DNA of 64,000 bases from Bacillus sp. 1NLA3E (GCF_000242895.2 NC_021171.1:2762001-2826000); one strand, 5' to 3'. Counted from the stretch's first letter, positions 50,230 through 60,401 are shown. The notes: generated by a model from the letters alone, not told the origin. Numbers and translations: made by a program.

Positions 50230-52380
50230 TCAGGCTGGTCGAGCAGGCAATACGATGTTAAACGTAGTTCCTTTATTCACTTCACTTTCTATATAAACAC
50301 TTCCATTATGACTTTCAATAATTTTAAAACTTACCATTAACCCTAACCCATTACCATTTTCTTTGGTAGTATAAAAAGGCTCGCCTATTTTCATTAATTT
50401 TTCTTCTGGAATTCCAACACCAGTATCCTGAAAGGAAATTTCCACATTGTTCTCATGAATGTTAGTAAAAACACGAAGTTCTCCACCGTTAGGCATTGCC
50501 TCAATCCCGTTTTTTACCAAATTTAGGAACACTTGTTTTAGACGATCTTTATCACATTCCACCTGAATAATTTCATCACACGAAAAAAAATCCAAACGAA
50601 CATGCTTCTTTCTAGCTTCAAATTCTAATAAGGAAAGAACATCTCTGATTATTGGAACAATATTTTTTTCTTCGAGAACCGCGGCCTTTGGTTTGGCTAA
50701 GACCATAAATTCCTCGACGATTGTATTTACTCGTTCGATTTCATCTAAAATAATATCTAGAAATTCCAATCTTTCAGGGTTTTTCTCATCTAGTTGCAGG
50801 AATTCAGCGTACCCTTTAATAGAAGTAAGTGGGTTTCGAATCTCATGAGCAACTCCAGCAGCAAGCTGTCCAACCGCAGCTAATTTATCTTGACGATTCA
50901 AAGTTTCCTCCGTTTTTTTCCGCTCAGTAATATCATTACGAATCGCCAAATATTGATAAGGTTGTCCATTTTCATTTAAAAATGGAACAATGGTCGTGTC
51001 TACCCAATAAAAAGTGCCATCTTTTGCTTTATTCCTTATTTCGCCTTTCCAAACCTTACCTTGCCTGATTGTTTGCCACAAGTCTTTAAAGAAAGCTGGA
51101 GTATGGTAACTTGAATTTAACATTCGGTGGTCCATACCAATTAATTCATGACGGTCATATTTTGAAATTCGACAAAATTCATCATTTACTTTACTGATTC
51201 TTCCCTTTTCATCTGTGAATGCAATAATTGACGATTGATCCAATGCAAACATAATATCATTCGTCTCTTTTAATGAATTTCTCAAGTTTGTTTCAGCCAT
51301 CTTACGTGCTGTGATATCATTTCGGATGGAAACATATTGGTAGGGAATTCCCTTCTTGTTTAAGAAAGGGACAATGGTTGTATTCACCCAATACAGAGTT
51401 CCGTCCTTTGCCTTATTTTGGATTTCTCCCTTCCACACTTTACCTTTGCTAATAGTTGCCCACAAATCGGCAAAAAATTCTTTAGGGTGTAATCCGGAAT
51501 TTAAAATTCTATGGTCTGCACCAACAAGTTCGGATTGTGAGTATTTGGAAATCTCCACAAATTTTTCATTCGCAAAGGTGATTTTTCCCTTTGGATCGGT
51601 TATTGCAACAATTGATGACTCATCTAAAGCTGTGGTAATATCCCTCAAATTCGTATCGCTCGTCACAAGGCGCTTACTGATTAACGTACTAGAGCTTATT
51701 AAGCCTCCCAAAATAATAATCGATACAAATAAAATCAAATATTCGATGAAAAGTTCCGAAGGTGGTTGATGAAATAAATTGGGATTATTTATCTCTAAGG
51801 AGGAGGCTCGAATTAATAAAAAGTGTCCCTCCACGATGGTTGACGCAATGATTAATGCACCAATTGGTTTTAACCAAACATGGTGAGTCTGACGAAAACT
51901 CTTCGTATAAAATAACATCCAAAAAGAAAACAAAAATCCCCCATACACTAAAAGGATGGAAAGAGCAATGATGGTTACATTATAGTGAATATTCAAGCCA
52001 ATAGAATACATACCAATAACATGATTTGAAAAAACCGCCATTGTCATGAAGAAACTACTCAGAACAATATTTGAGGTGTTTAAAGATTTAATTGTGGAAG
52101 TATAAAAGGCCATTCCTGTAAAAGAAATCCCGAGAATCATCGATAGTAATACAATAGGGAAATTAAAGATTAATGAATTATTCATATTTCCAGATAACAT
52201 TCCAAAAAAATTCATTACCCATATCCCAATTCCCATTGCGAAGGTTCCACATAAAAATAATAGTCTTTTGTTCTGTTCAGAGGAATTCAGTAACGAAAAA
52301 AGATCCAATGCAGCATATGAAGACATCATTGTTAATATAATAGCTACCATCATTATAATTGGACTTGAGGAGTCAACCAT
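50230..52380 (-). CDS. Membrane sensor histidine kinase with two PAS domains
   Basis: About 716 residues. Seven N-terminal membrane helices (to ~250) resemble an MHYT-type sensor (GMLSGNM, FSNHVIGMYSIG) though the MHYT motifs are degenerate. Two near-duplicate PAS/PAC domains follow (ITDPKGKITFANEKF and FTDEKGRISKVNDEF, with KDGTLYWVNTTIVPFLN and KDGTFYWVDTTIVPFLN). HisKA has VAHEIRNPLTSIKGYAEFL (phospho-His) and HATPase has LVKNGIEAMPNGG and DTGVGIPEEKL. No response regulator is adjacent, so this is an orphan kinase, possibly of the sporulation phosphorelay type. ATG 52380 is chosen for its spacing from GGGAGAG. It lies upstream of the formate dehydrogenase gene, with a terminator between. 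Confidence 0.88.
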   Translation of the reverse strand: MVDSSSPIIMMVAIILTMMSSYAALDLFSLLNSSEQNKRLLFLCGTFAMGIGIWVMNFFGMLSGNMNNSLIFNFPIVLLSMILGISFTGMAFYTSTIKSLNTSNIVLSSFFMTMAVFSNHVIGMYSIGLNIHYNVTIIALSILLVYGGFLFSFWMLFYTKSFRQTHHVWLKPIGALIIASTIVEGHFLLIRASSLEINNPNLFHQPPSELFIEYLILFVSIIILGGLISSSTLISKRLVTSDTNLRDITTALDESSIVAITDPKGKITFANEKFVEISKYSQSELVGADHRILNSGLHPKEFFADLWATISKGKVWKGEIQNKAKDGTLYWVNTTIVPFLNKKGIPYQYVSIRNDITARKMAETNLRNSLKETNDIMFALDQSSIIAFTDEKGRISKVNDEFCRISKYDRHELIGMDHRMLNSSYHTPAFFKDLWQTIRQGKVWKGEIRNKAKDGTFYWVDTTIVPFLNENGQPYQYLAIRNDITERKKTEETLNRQDKLAAVGQLAAGVAHEIRNPLTSIKGYAEFLQLDEKNPERLEFLDIILDEIERVNTIVEEFMVLAKPKAAVLEEKNIVPIIRDVLSLLEFEARKKHVRLDFFSCDEIIQVECDKDRLKQVFLNLVKNGIEAMPNGGELRVFTNIHENNVEISFQDTGVGIPEEKLMKIGEPFYTTKENGNGLGLMVSFKIIESHNGSVYIESEVNKGTTFNIVLPARPA

Positions 52381-52677
52381 ATATCGCATCTCTCCCATTG
52401 TTTTGCCATATAATTATTTACTATGATTGTAATGTAAATTCACTTTAAAGGGAAGAGAAATTTGACGATTTTTCAACAATTTTCTACAAACCCAATGTTT
52501 TCTTAATATATGGAAGTTTATGTAATTTAACTTTTCTCTTTTTAATCTAATGTTAAATTTTATAATTTTTTGATTTTTTAGAAAATAAGGCTATACAAAT
52601 CTCTCTGACCGTAATATACTGTTTTATAACAGATAAACGAAATTCAAAACTGTACTACAGAAAAGGGAGGAATTAAT

Positions 52678-52818
52678 ATGTTAAATCAAAACACAACAGA
52701 GTTTTCCCGGCATTTACCTCATAAGGTTTGTCCTGAGTGCGGTGAATACATGAATGAGCAAGAACAGTCCTACCTACAAGAGTGTGATCGTTGTTTATCT
52801 AAAAAGGAGGAGATTTAA
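52678..52818 (+). CDS. YhfH-like zinc-finger microprotein 1
   Basis: A 46-residue protein with HKVCPECGEYM and ECDRCLSKKEE, two CxxC pairs that should bind one zinc. The size and HLPxKxCPECG pattern match the YhfH family of small Bacillus proteins of unknown function. ATG 52678 follows AAAGGGAGGAATTAAT. First of three tandem paralogues. Its last codons (AAAAAGGAGGAGATT) provide the ribosome site for the next gene. Confidence 0.8.
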   Translation: MLNQNTTEFSRHLPHKVCPECGEYMNEQEQSYLQECDRCLSKKEEI

Positions 52819-52959
52819 ATGTTAATTCAGAGTCCAGTTGAGTTTTTCCGCCAATTACCTCATAAAGTTTGTCCTGAGTGCGGTGAGCAAATGAGTGAAC
52901 AGGCAGAGTCCTACTTACAAGAGTGTGACCGTTGTTTATCTAAAAAGGAGGAGATCTAA
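52819..52959 (+). CDS. YhfH-like zinc-finger microprotein 2
   Basis: A 46-residue paralogue of the preceding gene, with HKVCPECGEQM and ECDRCLSKKEE. Its ATG abuts the stop of copy 1, and the AAAAAGGAGG inside copy 1 is its ribosome site. The variable part is the first 14 residues (LIQSPVEFFRQLP). The final A of its TAA is the first base of the ATG of copy 3. Confidence 0.82.
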   Translation: MLIQSPVEFFRQLPHKVCPECGEQMSEQAESYLQECDRCLSKKEEI

Positions 52960-53096
52960 TGTTAATTCAAAACCAAGTTGAAATTTCAAATCATTTACCA
53001 TATAAGGTTTGCCCTGAGTGCGGTGAACATATGAATGAGCAGGCCGTTTCCTATTTACAAGAGTGTGATCGTTGTTTATCTAAAAAAGAAGATTAA
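52959..53096 (+). CDS. YhfH-like zinc-finger microprotein 3
   Basis: A 45-residue paralogue (YKVCPECGEHM, ECDRCLSKKED). Start and preceding stop share one base (TAATG), so it is translationally coupled to copy 2. The last Glu-Ile is replaced by Asp-stop, removing the embedded ribosome site, as expected for the final member. A strong terminator follows. Confidence 0.82.
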   Translation: MLIQNQVEISNHLPYKVCPECGEHMNEQAVSYLQECDRCLSKKED

Positions 53097-53101
53097 TTAA
53101 A

Positions 53102-53129
53102 ACGGTGGCCTAATCGCCGTTTTTTTTTT
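53102..53129 (+). terminator. Terminator of the YhfH-like triplet
   Basis: ACGGTG and CGCCGT pair (one wobble) around a 7-nt loop, followed by a ten-T tract. Confidence 0.75.
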
Positions 53130-53203
53130 GTCAAAAATACATGTATTAGCAGGATTGCAAGATAATAAAAGGAACTAAAATAATCAACGGGAGGTGTTTT
53201 GTT

Positions 53204-53386
53204 TTGACGAGGACTACAGACAAAAGAACGCCAGAAAAGCAACCGGAACTGTCGATTCAAACGGACAATGCTGCTCAAAATTCTAAGGTAATTGCTGGGG
53301 ATTCAGTCAATAAACACAAAGATTTAGAAGTTGCCAATGCACTAATAGGTGCAGGCGAGATTGGGCAACAAAACGAAAATTTATAA
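53204..53386 (+). CDS. Small hydrophilic hypothetical protein, 60 residues
   Basis: TTG 53204 lies behind GGGAGGTG. The product is Gln/Asn/Asp/Lys-rich with no hydrophobic core at the N-terminus (TRTTDKRTPEKQPELSIQTD) and a short helix-like LEVANALIGAGEIGQQNENL at the end, so it is probably disordered. I do not recognise it; the make-up recalls small spore-associated Bacillus proteins, which is only an impression. A terminator follows 17 bp after the stop. Confidence 0.6.
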   Translation: MTRTTDKRTPEKQPELSIQTDNAAQNSKVIAGDSVNKHKDLEVANALIGAGEIGQQNENL

Positions 53387-53403
53387 GAGTAAGCTGGTTA
53401 AAT

Positions 53404-53428
53404 AAGGAGGCAGCGATAGCCTCCTTTT
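53404..53428 (+). terminator. Terminator between the 60-residue gene and the MFS gene
   Basis: Arms AAGGAGGC (53404-53411) and GCCTCCTT (53419-53426), then TTTCC. Probably serves the plus-strand gene; the converging MFS gene ends 8 bp beyond. Confidence 0.65.
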
Positions 53429-53435
53429 CCCCCAA

Positions 53436-54620
53436 TTATCTACCCAATAACTTTCCTTCTTGGTAATTTTTTTTCTCTAATTTTATTAAAAATACATTCA
53501 ATAAAACACCCACAAAAGCCATCACACTGAAAAATAGATAGACTGTGTAAATGTCATATGAGTCATAAATCATACCACCAAAAAAAGTACTAAACCAATT
53601 ACCTAACCCATTTCCAATAGCTGAATAGATGGTAATGGCAGTTGCGGTAATATGGGACGGGGTAATATCACGAATATATTGTAAACCCACTGGAATAAAT
53701 AAACCCACTGATGCACCTTGAAGGAATGCAGATATATAAACGACCGAGAGACTTGGTTCTGAAAAATAAAACAGCCATCTCATTAATGAGATAATACCAG
53801 CTATTGTGGCTAAAGGTAGGAGCCCAAGCTTGTGTATCCATCCTCCTGCTGCCCGCATAAAGGGGATTTCTGAAAGAACAGCTATTAGAAAAGCAAGACC
53901 AATTCCTGTATAAGATCCACCACTGTGTTCAACAAACAATCCGAAATAAACATTGTTAGCTAAATTGGGGCCAAAAATTAGAAAGGTAATGACCAAAAAG
54001 AGAATGAATTTTTTATATGTAAAAATCTCTTTCATACCAGAAAGCAGCCTTTTGTTTCCTGTCGTCCTCTCTTTTGGGAGTTGACTTGATAAAAATGACG
54101 ATACCGTTAGCGCTATGAAGAAAGCATAAAAAATAACCGTTTCATTTATTTCAGACAAACGTCCCATAATAAAGACGGCTAACCCAAAACCAAGCGAACC
54201 AAAAAGTCGAATATTCCCATAGTTGATTCTTACTTTGCTTGCATATTTTATTGAAATGCTATCAGACACAGGAATAATAGCACTTTGAAACAATGCAACC
54301 AAAATGGCGATTAGTACAAACCAATAATAGGAATGAAACCACAAATATCCTAATGACAGTATCCCTGCCATTAATGTTGTGACGGTTAAAACCTTAACTG
54401 GCGAGTTGGTCTTGTCGGAGATCATTCCCCAAATTGGCTGAAAAAATATCATCATAATTGGGCTAACAGACATAATTGTTCCAATTTGGATGCCTTTTAA
54501 ATGTTCTACTTCACTCATGTAAACACTTAATAATGGGGATAAACTCCCAACACCAAAAAATGTCATGAGGTAAAATCCTTTCAAGGTAAATATGTTTCGT
54601 TTTACTTCATTATTCATCAT
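53436..54620 (-). CDS. ywbF: MFS transporter (YwbF-like, PPP/sugar permease type)
   Basis: A 394-residue major facilitator with 12 helices. The N-terminus GFYLMTFFGVGSLSPLLSVY, the loop PIWGMISDKTNSPVKVL (motif A), NYGNIRLFGSLGFGLAVF and LQYIRDITPSHITATA are typical of the LacY-like/3-phenylpropionate permease group. In B. subtilis the order ywbH-ywbG-ywbF (LrgA-like, LrgB-like, MFS) is the same as here, which supports the YwbF label; the substrate is unknown. GCAGGAGGATACAA precedes the ATG. Confidence 0.75.
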   Translation of the reverse strand: MMNNEVKRNIFTLKGFYLMTFFGVGSLSPLLSVYMSEVEHLKGIQIGTIMSVSPIMMIFFQPIWGMISDKTNSPVKVLTVTTLMAGILSLGYLWFHSYYWFVLIAILVALFQSAIIPVSDSISIKYASKVRINYGNIRLFGSLGFGLAVFIMGRLSEINETVIFYAFFIALTVSSFLSSQLPKERTTGNKRLLSGMKEIFTYKKFILFLVITFLIFGPNLANNVYFGLFVEHSGGSYTGIGLAFLIAVLSEIPFMRAAGGWIHKLGLLPLATIAGIISLMRWLFYFSEPSLSVVYISAFLQGASVGLFIPVGLQYIRDITPSHITATAITIYSAIGNGLGNWFSTFFGGMIYDSYDIYTVYLFFSVMAFVGVLLNVFLIKLEKKNYQEGKLLGR

Positions 54621-54714
54621 TTGTATCCTCCTGCAGTAAAAAACACTTGAAATCTTGTTTATTTTAACATTTTTATTAGACTACCGGGAAATGGCGATTT
54701 CTATCCAAAAGAAA

Positions 54715-54750
54715 AAGCATACCTTCAAGATCGAAATCCTAGGTATGCTT
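54715..54750 (-). terminator. Terminator of the cidAB-like pair
   Basis: Arms AAGCATACCT (54715-54724) and AGGTATGCTT (54741-54750); TTTTTC follows on the minus strand. Confidence 0.75.
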
Positions 54751-54784
54751 CCAATAAACTATTAAATCATGATAATCATGAAGA

Positions 54785-55471
54785 CTATAACAAATATGGT
54801 AATACCAACGGTAAAAATGTTGAAATCAACACTGCTGCAAGGCCCATCGCTACCCCTGCCACAGCACCTTGAATCTCCCCTTCTTTTACCGCTTCTGCAG
54901 TTCCAATTCCATGAGCTATCGAACCTAATGATAATCCTCTTGCAAAGGGATGATGAATATTAAATAACGTCATGATCCACGGACCAAACATGGCGCCGCA
55001 CATGCCGGTAATCATCACAATGCCGGCAACAAGAATGGTGTCTCCACCAACAATTTTTGATATTTCAGAAGCAACTGGAATTGTTACGGATTTTATACTT
55101 ATAGACGTTAACATCCATTTAGCCAAGTGAAACATTTTACCTAAATATAGTGCCGATAAAATTGTACCTACTGTACCCACGATTAAACCCACTAGCGCAG
55201 GGACAAGATAGGAAACCAATAACGCACGGTTTCTGTATAGTGGTACAGCTAATGCAACTGTTGCAGGTCCTAGAAGATAAGTCATGATATCTTTTGCAAA
55301 AACATATTCTTTGTAATGAATATGACTTAATAGTAAAACAACAATGATAATAGTTGTGCTAAAAAATACAGGTGTCGTAAATGGTGATGGATATCGTTTT
55401 GAAACCTTTCTCGCAAGAATGTATACGGCAATAGTTAGTAAAATACTATAAATGGTGACGATGGTATTCAC
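54785..55471 (-). CDS. ywbG: LrgB/CidB-family membrane protein
   Basis: A 228-residue protein with six to seven membrane helices. YLLGPATVALAVPLYRNRALL, SVTIPVASEISKIVGG, GMCGAMFGPWIM and the ending ARGLSLGSIAHGIGTAEA are LrgB hallmarks. LrgAB/CidAB pairs modulate murein hydrolase release or act as pyruvate/three-carbon transporters (PftAB in B. subtilis). GTG 55471 lies inside the upstream LrgA-like gene (26-bp overlap) behind AAGGAAGCGATTCAGA, so the two are coupled. Confidence 0.85.
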   Translation of the reverse strand: MNTIVTIYSILLTIAVYILARKVSKRYPSPFTTPVFFSTTIIIVVLLLSHIHYKEYVFAKDIMTYLLGPATVALAVPLYRNRALLVSYLVPALVGLIVGTVGTILSALYLGKMFHLAKWMLTSISIKSVTIPVASEISKIVGGDTILVAGIVMITGMCGAMFGPWIMTLFNIHHPFARGLSLGSIAHGIGTAEAVKEGEIQGAVAGVAMGLAAVLISTFLPLVLPYLL

Positions 55472-55844
55472 TCTGAATCGCTTCCTTTCTCATCAAGAGA
55501 GCTTGAGAAAGAGACCCCGATATGATAATTCCTAAAACTGTACTTATCATTAATACGATAATAATGGCGATGCCACTCTTCATAAAAACGGCCTCAAGTG
55601 TCATCAAACCAACTGAAATAGGTATAAAGAAAAATGACAGATGATTTATTAATATTGAAGATGCATGTTCAATCCAGTTTATACGGACAAGCTTCGTACA
55701 TAACAAAAAAAACAGCACCAACATTCCCATTACATTTCCAGGTATCGGAATATGTGTGAATTGGACAATCAAAAATCCAACTTTATTCATGATCATCAAC
55801 ATGCAAAGCTGTAACAAGATGATGAAATACTTTCCAATAAGCAA
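55446..55844 (-). CDS. ywbH: LrgA/CidA-family holin-like protein
   Basis: A 132-residue protein with four membrane helices. VQFTHIPIPGNVMGMLVLFFLL and LLINHLSFFFIPISVGLMTL are the defining LrgA/CidA segments. It is thought to form holin-like or transport complexes with the LrgB partner, whose gene overlaps its end. The start is TTG 55844 behind AAAGGGGAATAG. A LysR regulator (ywbI in B. subtilis) is not adjacent; instead a SCO gene lies divergently. Confidence 0.83.
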   Translation of the reverse strand: MLIGKYFIILLQLCMLMIMNKVGFLIVQFTHIPIPGNVMGMLVLFFLLCTKLVRINWIEHASSILINHLSFFFIPISVGLMTLEAVFMKSGIAIIIVLMISTVLGIIISGSLSQALLMRKEAIQSEYHRHHL

Positions 55845-56092
55845 AACTATTCCCCTTTCCTTTTATCTAAACTAAATTCCCAATTCTCCATCGTTTTTTG
55901 TCAGTTTTTACTATTATTATATATGATATTACTATTTTTTCAATCAATTCTGAATTTTTAGCCATTAATAATTTGTAAATTTTCTTATTTTGAAAATAAT
56001 CTTTCTTTTTAGTCGTTTTTCAAAAGTGTTCACACAATGTCCATATGATTCTGTTACTTTTTTCCTTATCTTTATTATGGGGAGGGATAAAC

Positions 56093-56692
56093 GTGAAGAA
56101 AATTTATATTATTACTACAATTCTAACAATTGTTGGGATTAGTTCTGGAATACTATTTTTTGTAATTAGAGATGCCGTCGCAAAAATACCAGATGACATC
56201 TCACTCGTTACCTCAGATGGAAATCCGTACATATTTGGTGATGCAGATAAAAAAATTAAACTCGTGGAATTTATTTATACAAACTGTCCAGATATATGTC
56301 CGACCACCACACAAAAAATGGTCTTATTAAAAAAGGATTTGGAGAATGCAGGAGTTTTCGGTAAAAAGGTTCAATTTATTACTATTACCATCGATCCTTA
56401 TAACGATTCTCCTGAAGTTTTGACTAAGTATATGGACAATTTTGAAATAAAAAATGATGGAAACTGGATCTTTCTAACCGGGGATCGAGATCATATTAAG
56501 CAAGATTTAAAAGAAATAAAAGAACTTGCTGACCCTTTCAAGTTTCAATTTAAGGATCCAGGCAATGGTTTTTACATTCATACATCCCTTACCTTTTTAA
56601 TTGACGAAAACAATCAATTTATTAAAAAATTCCCAATGGGCGAAGATTTTAATAAAAAAGACGTATTCAATAAAATAATGGATGAAATTTAA
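56093..56692 (+). CDS. SCO1/SenC-family copper/thiol protein
   Basis: A 199-residue thioredoxin-fold protein anchored by one N-terminal helix (IYIITTILTIVGISSGILFF). The copper/redox motif is YTNCPDICPTTTQ (CxxxC) and the third ligand is the His in GFYIHTSLTFLID. SCO proteins deliver copper to the CuA site of cytochrome c oxidase or act as thiol reductants outside the membrane. GTG 56093 behind GGGGAGGG is chosen; the longer frame from 56045 would add an unrelated hydrophobic stretch. Monocistronic with its own terminator, away from the cta genes. Confidence 0.88.
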   Translation: MKKIYIITTILTIVGISSGILFFVIRDAVAKIPDDISLVTSDGNPYIFGDADKKIKLVEFIYTNCPDICPTTTQKMVLLKKDLENAGVFGKKVQFITITIDPYNDSPEVLTKYMDNFEIKNDGNWIFLTGDRDHIKQDLKEIKELADPFKFQFKDPGNGFYIHTSLTFLIDENNQFIKKFPMGEDFNKKDVFNKIMDEI

Positions 56693-56731
56693 GAACATAT
56701 CCTAGTAGAAATTATGGGCGTGAAATTCAAA

Positions 56732-56768
56732 AAAGAAGCAGTGAAAATAAATTCACTGCTTCTTTTTT
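56732..56768. terminator. Terminator of the SCO gene
   Basis: AAAGAAGCAGTGAA (56732-56745) and TTCACTGCTTCTTT (56752-56765) form a perfect stem followed by T5. The stop of the opposing 46-residue gene abuts the T-tract. Confidence 0.85.
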
Positions 56769-56909
56769 TTAGGATTTAATGATTATAGTTGCAGAGTGTT
56801 TGGGCTGTACTAACGTAAAGAGAAACTGAGATCTAGGCTTTGTAAAGCTTACGTTAATCCCCGATTCCTTCAATTTGTTGACGAAGTCAACTATATGCTT
56901 TTTAGCCAT
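56769..56909 (-). CDS. Small basic hypothetical protein, 46 residues
   Basis: ATG 56909 lies behind AAAGGGGTTTTTAAG. The product begins MAKKHIVDFVNKLKESGI and ends HSATIIIKS; it is basic, with an amphipathic helix followed by two possible strands (SQFLFTLVQ, ATIIIKS). No known family is recognised. The good ribosome site and the convergent layout with the SCO terminator favour a real gene. Confidence 0.55.
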   Translation of the reverse strand: MAKKHIVDFVNKLKESGINVSFTKPRSQFLFTLVQPKHSATIIIKS

Positions 56910-57133
56910 CTTAAAAACCCCTTTATTCAACCCGATTCACTATTATTGTACACCAAAACTAAGAGAAAAAAATAAAAATTCTAAAAAATTAACTTAATTT
57001 TTCGCCTATCCAAAATTTCTGCCTTTTTACCTTTTTTTAAGAAAATATATAGCACTTTGAAAATGTCTGCCCCCCTTCAGCAATTAACAGATCCATCCAT
57101 TGTATTAAAGGATTCGCCCTGACCCTTTTTTAA

Positions 57134-58801
<1,668 letters not shown>

Positions 58802-58815
58802 TAATATTAAAAAAA

Positions 58816-58838
58816 GAAGATGACTTAAAATCATCTTC
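58816..58838 (+). terminator. ykpA 3' hairpin
   Basis: GAAGATGA (58816-58823) pairs with TCATCTTC (58831-58838) 15 bp after the stop. The expected T-tract is replaced by CCTC and then repeat E. Confidence 0.65.
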
Positions 58839-58841
58839 CTC

Positions 58842-59091
58842 AGACTGTCGAGAAACTCTCGACAGTCTATTATTTTATCTGAAAACTTTAATAATTCACC
58901 GCGTTAATTTGTTATAAAACTATTAATAATTATTAAGAAATAGGCTGAACAAAAGGTATGTTGATTTCCGTTCCAGGCGCTTCGCTTTCCGCGGGGCGGA
59001 CAGGTGAGCCTCCTCGGCGCTAAAGCGCCTGCGGGGTCTCACCTGTCCCGCTGCTCCCGCAGGAGTCTTCGCACCTTCCACTCCAATCAAC
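58842..59091. repeat. Composite repeat, copy E: CTGTCGAGA hairpin module plus GC-rich core
   Basis: Same order of parts as copy D. The hairpin has arms CTGTCGAGA (58845-58853) and TCTCGACAG (58857-58865), then an AT-rich tail with AATTCACCGCGTTAA, then AGGCTGAAC and the core from GTTGATTTCCGTTCC (58960) to CACTCCAATCAAC (59091). The AT-rich tail is about 30 bp longer than in D because of a TATTAATAATTATTAA insertion. Confidence 0.85.
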
Positions 59092-59316
59092 TGGGCGGTT
59101 CCAATCCAGACCTTCCTCTCAACCAATAAATAATAAAAATAAGTGGTGAAATCAATATTTAAACCAAGGAATTATGATTATGTCCATTAGAATTTACCAC
59201 TTCTGCCATCTTTTGCACCAGTCTTTGACAAGTAATTTGCAACGCTTTGCCAACTTCTTACCAATAAAAGACTTCTCTAATTTACTATTTTGTAAGGTAG
59301 GTGTAGTATCAGGAAA

Positions 59317-59508
59317 ATGATATTTGACGTATACAGCTTCACCTCTTTTGACATTGAACCTTTAATTCACGGTTCATTGATAGAGAAGCTCCCTGAACTG
59401 GAACTGGCCATTGACGGAATGATTTCACCCGAACAGGCTGAAAAATTAAAGGTGTTTAAATAGCACTGCGAAGATCTTGCCGTCCGTAAAGCGAAGCTTG
59501 AAAACTAA
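59317..59508 (+). pseudogene. Transposase fragment (IS110-like)
   Basis: A plus-strand frame from ATG 59317 reads FTSFDIEPLIHGSLIEKLPE then LELAIDGMISPEQAEKLKVF, is stopped by TAG at 59461, and continues HCEDLAVRKAKLEN to TAA 59508. The pattern of a polar helix L-P-E-L-E-x-A-x-x-G-x-x-x-x-E-Q followed by a second helix recalls the middle of IS110/IS1111 transposases. Both ends of the transposase are missing and no terminal repeats were found. Base composition is more GC-rich than neighbours. Confidence 0.45.
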
Positions 59509-60401
59509 TTGCCGGGCAGTTGGATTCCGCGCCAGCCGCTTACATCGCATTGGCCATATTCATTATCACCCACAGCAACCACCGTGCCGTCAGATTTAAG
59601 GCCGAGAGTATGAGTGCAACCCGCCGCTATCGCCACAATACCACGCCAGCCGCTTACATCGCATTGGCCATGCTTATTTAAACCCACAGCCGCCACCGTG
59701 CCGTCAGATTTAAGGCCGATGGTATGATTACTACCCGCCGCTATCGCCACAATACCGTGCCAGCCGCTTACATCGCATTGGTCATGCTTATTCCAACCCT
59801 CAGCCGCCACCGTACCGTCAGATTTAAGACCGACGGTATGAAGGTAACCCGCCGCTGCCGCCACTATATCGCGCCAGCCGCTTACATTGCATTGGCCATA
59901 CCGATTATTACCCACAATTGTCACCGTGCCGTCAGATTTAATTCCGACGGTATGCCAGTCACCCGCCGCAACCGCCACCATATCACGCCAGCCGCTTACA
60001 TTGCATTGGCCTTCATTATTTCGACCCACAGCCACCACCGTGCCATCCGATTTAAGACCGACGGTACGACGCCAACCCGCCGCAACCGCTACAATATCGC
60101 GCCAGTCGTTTACATCGCATTGGTCATGCTTATTCCAACCCTCAGCCGCCACAGTACCGTCAGATTTAAGACCGATTGTATGAGCATTACCCGTGTTCGT
60201 CGCCATATGAACATTACCAACCGCGACCGCCACAATATCGAGCCAACCGCTTACATTACATTGGCCATATTTATTATCACCCACAGCCTTCACCGTTCCG
60301 TCAGATTTAAGAACAACGGAATGACGACGCCCCGCCGCTATGGTATCTTTAGGCCACCGTTTCACCTTTAACGCCTCTTCTTTCGGTGAAATGTAATCCA
60401 T
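59505..60401 (-). CDS. RCC1-repeat (beta-propeller) protein
   Basis: A 298-residue protein made of about seven near-identical ~39-residue repeats with the pattern WRDIVAVAAGxxHTVGLKSDGTV followed by VAVGxNxxGQCxVSG. This is the RCC1/BLIP-II-type repeat that folds into a seven-bladed propeller. One blade carries an insertion (VHMATNTGNAHTIG). No signal peptide or enzymatic domain is visible. ATG 60401 follows GAGGGAGGTAAAAC. The DNA is clearly richer in GC (CCGCC, GCCAGCCGC) than its surroundings and abuts a transposase fragment, so it was probably acquired by transfer. Function unknown; binding partner not deducible. Confidence 0.85.
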   Translation of the reverse strand: MDYISPKEEALKVKRWPKDTIAAGRRHSVVLKSDGTVKAVGDNKYGQCNVSGWLDIVAVAVGNVHMATNTGNAHTIGLKSDGTVAAEGWNKHDQCDVNDWRDIVAVAAGWRRTVGLKSDGTVVAVGRNNEGQCNVSGWRDMVAVAAGDWHTVGIKSDGTVTIVGNNRYGQCNVSGWRDIVAAAAGYLHTVGLKSDGTVAAEGWNKHDQCDVSGWHGIVAIAAGSNHTIGLKSDGTVAAVGLNKHGQCDVSGWRGIVAIAAGCTHTLGLKSDGTVVAVGDNEYGQCDVSGWRGIQLPGN

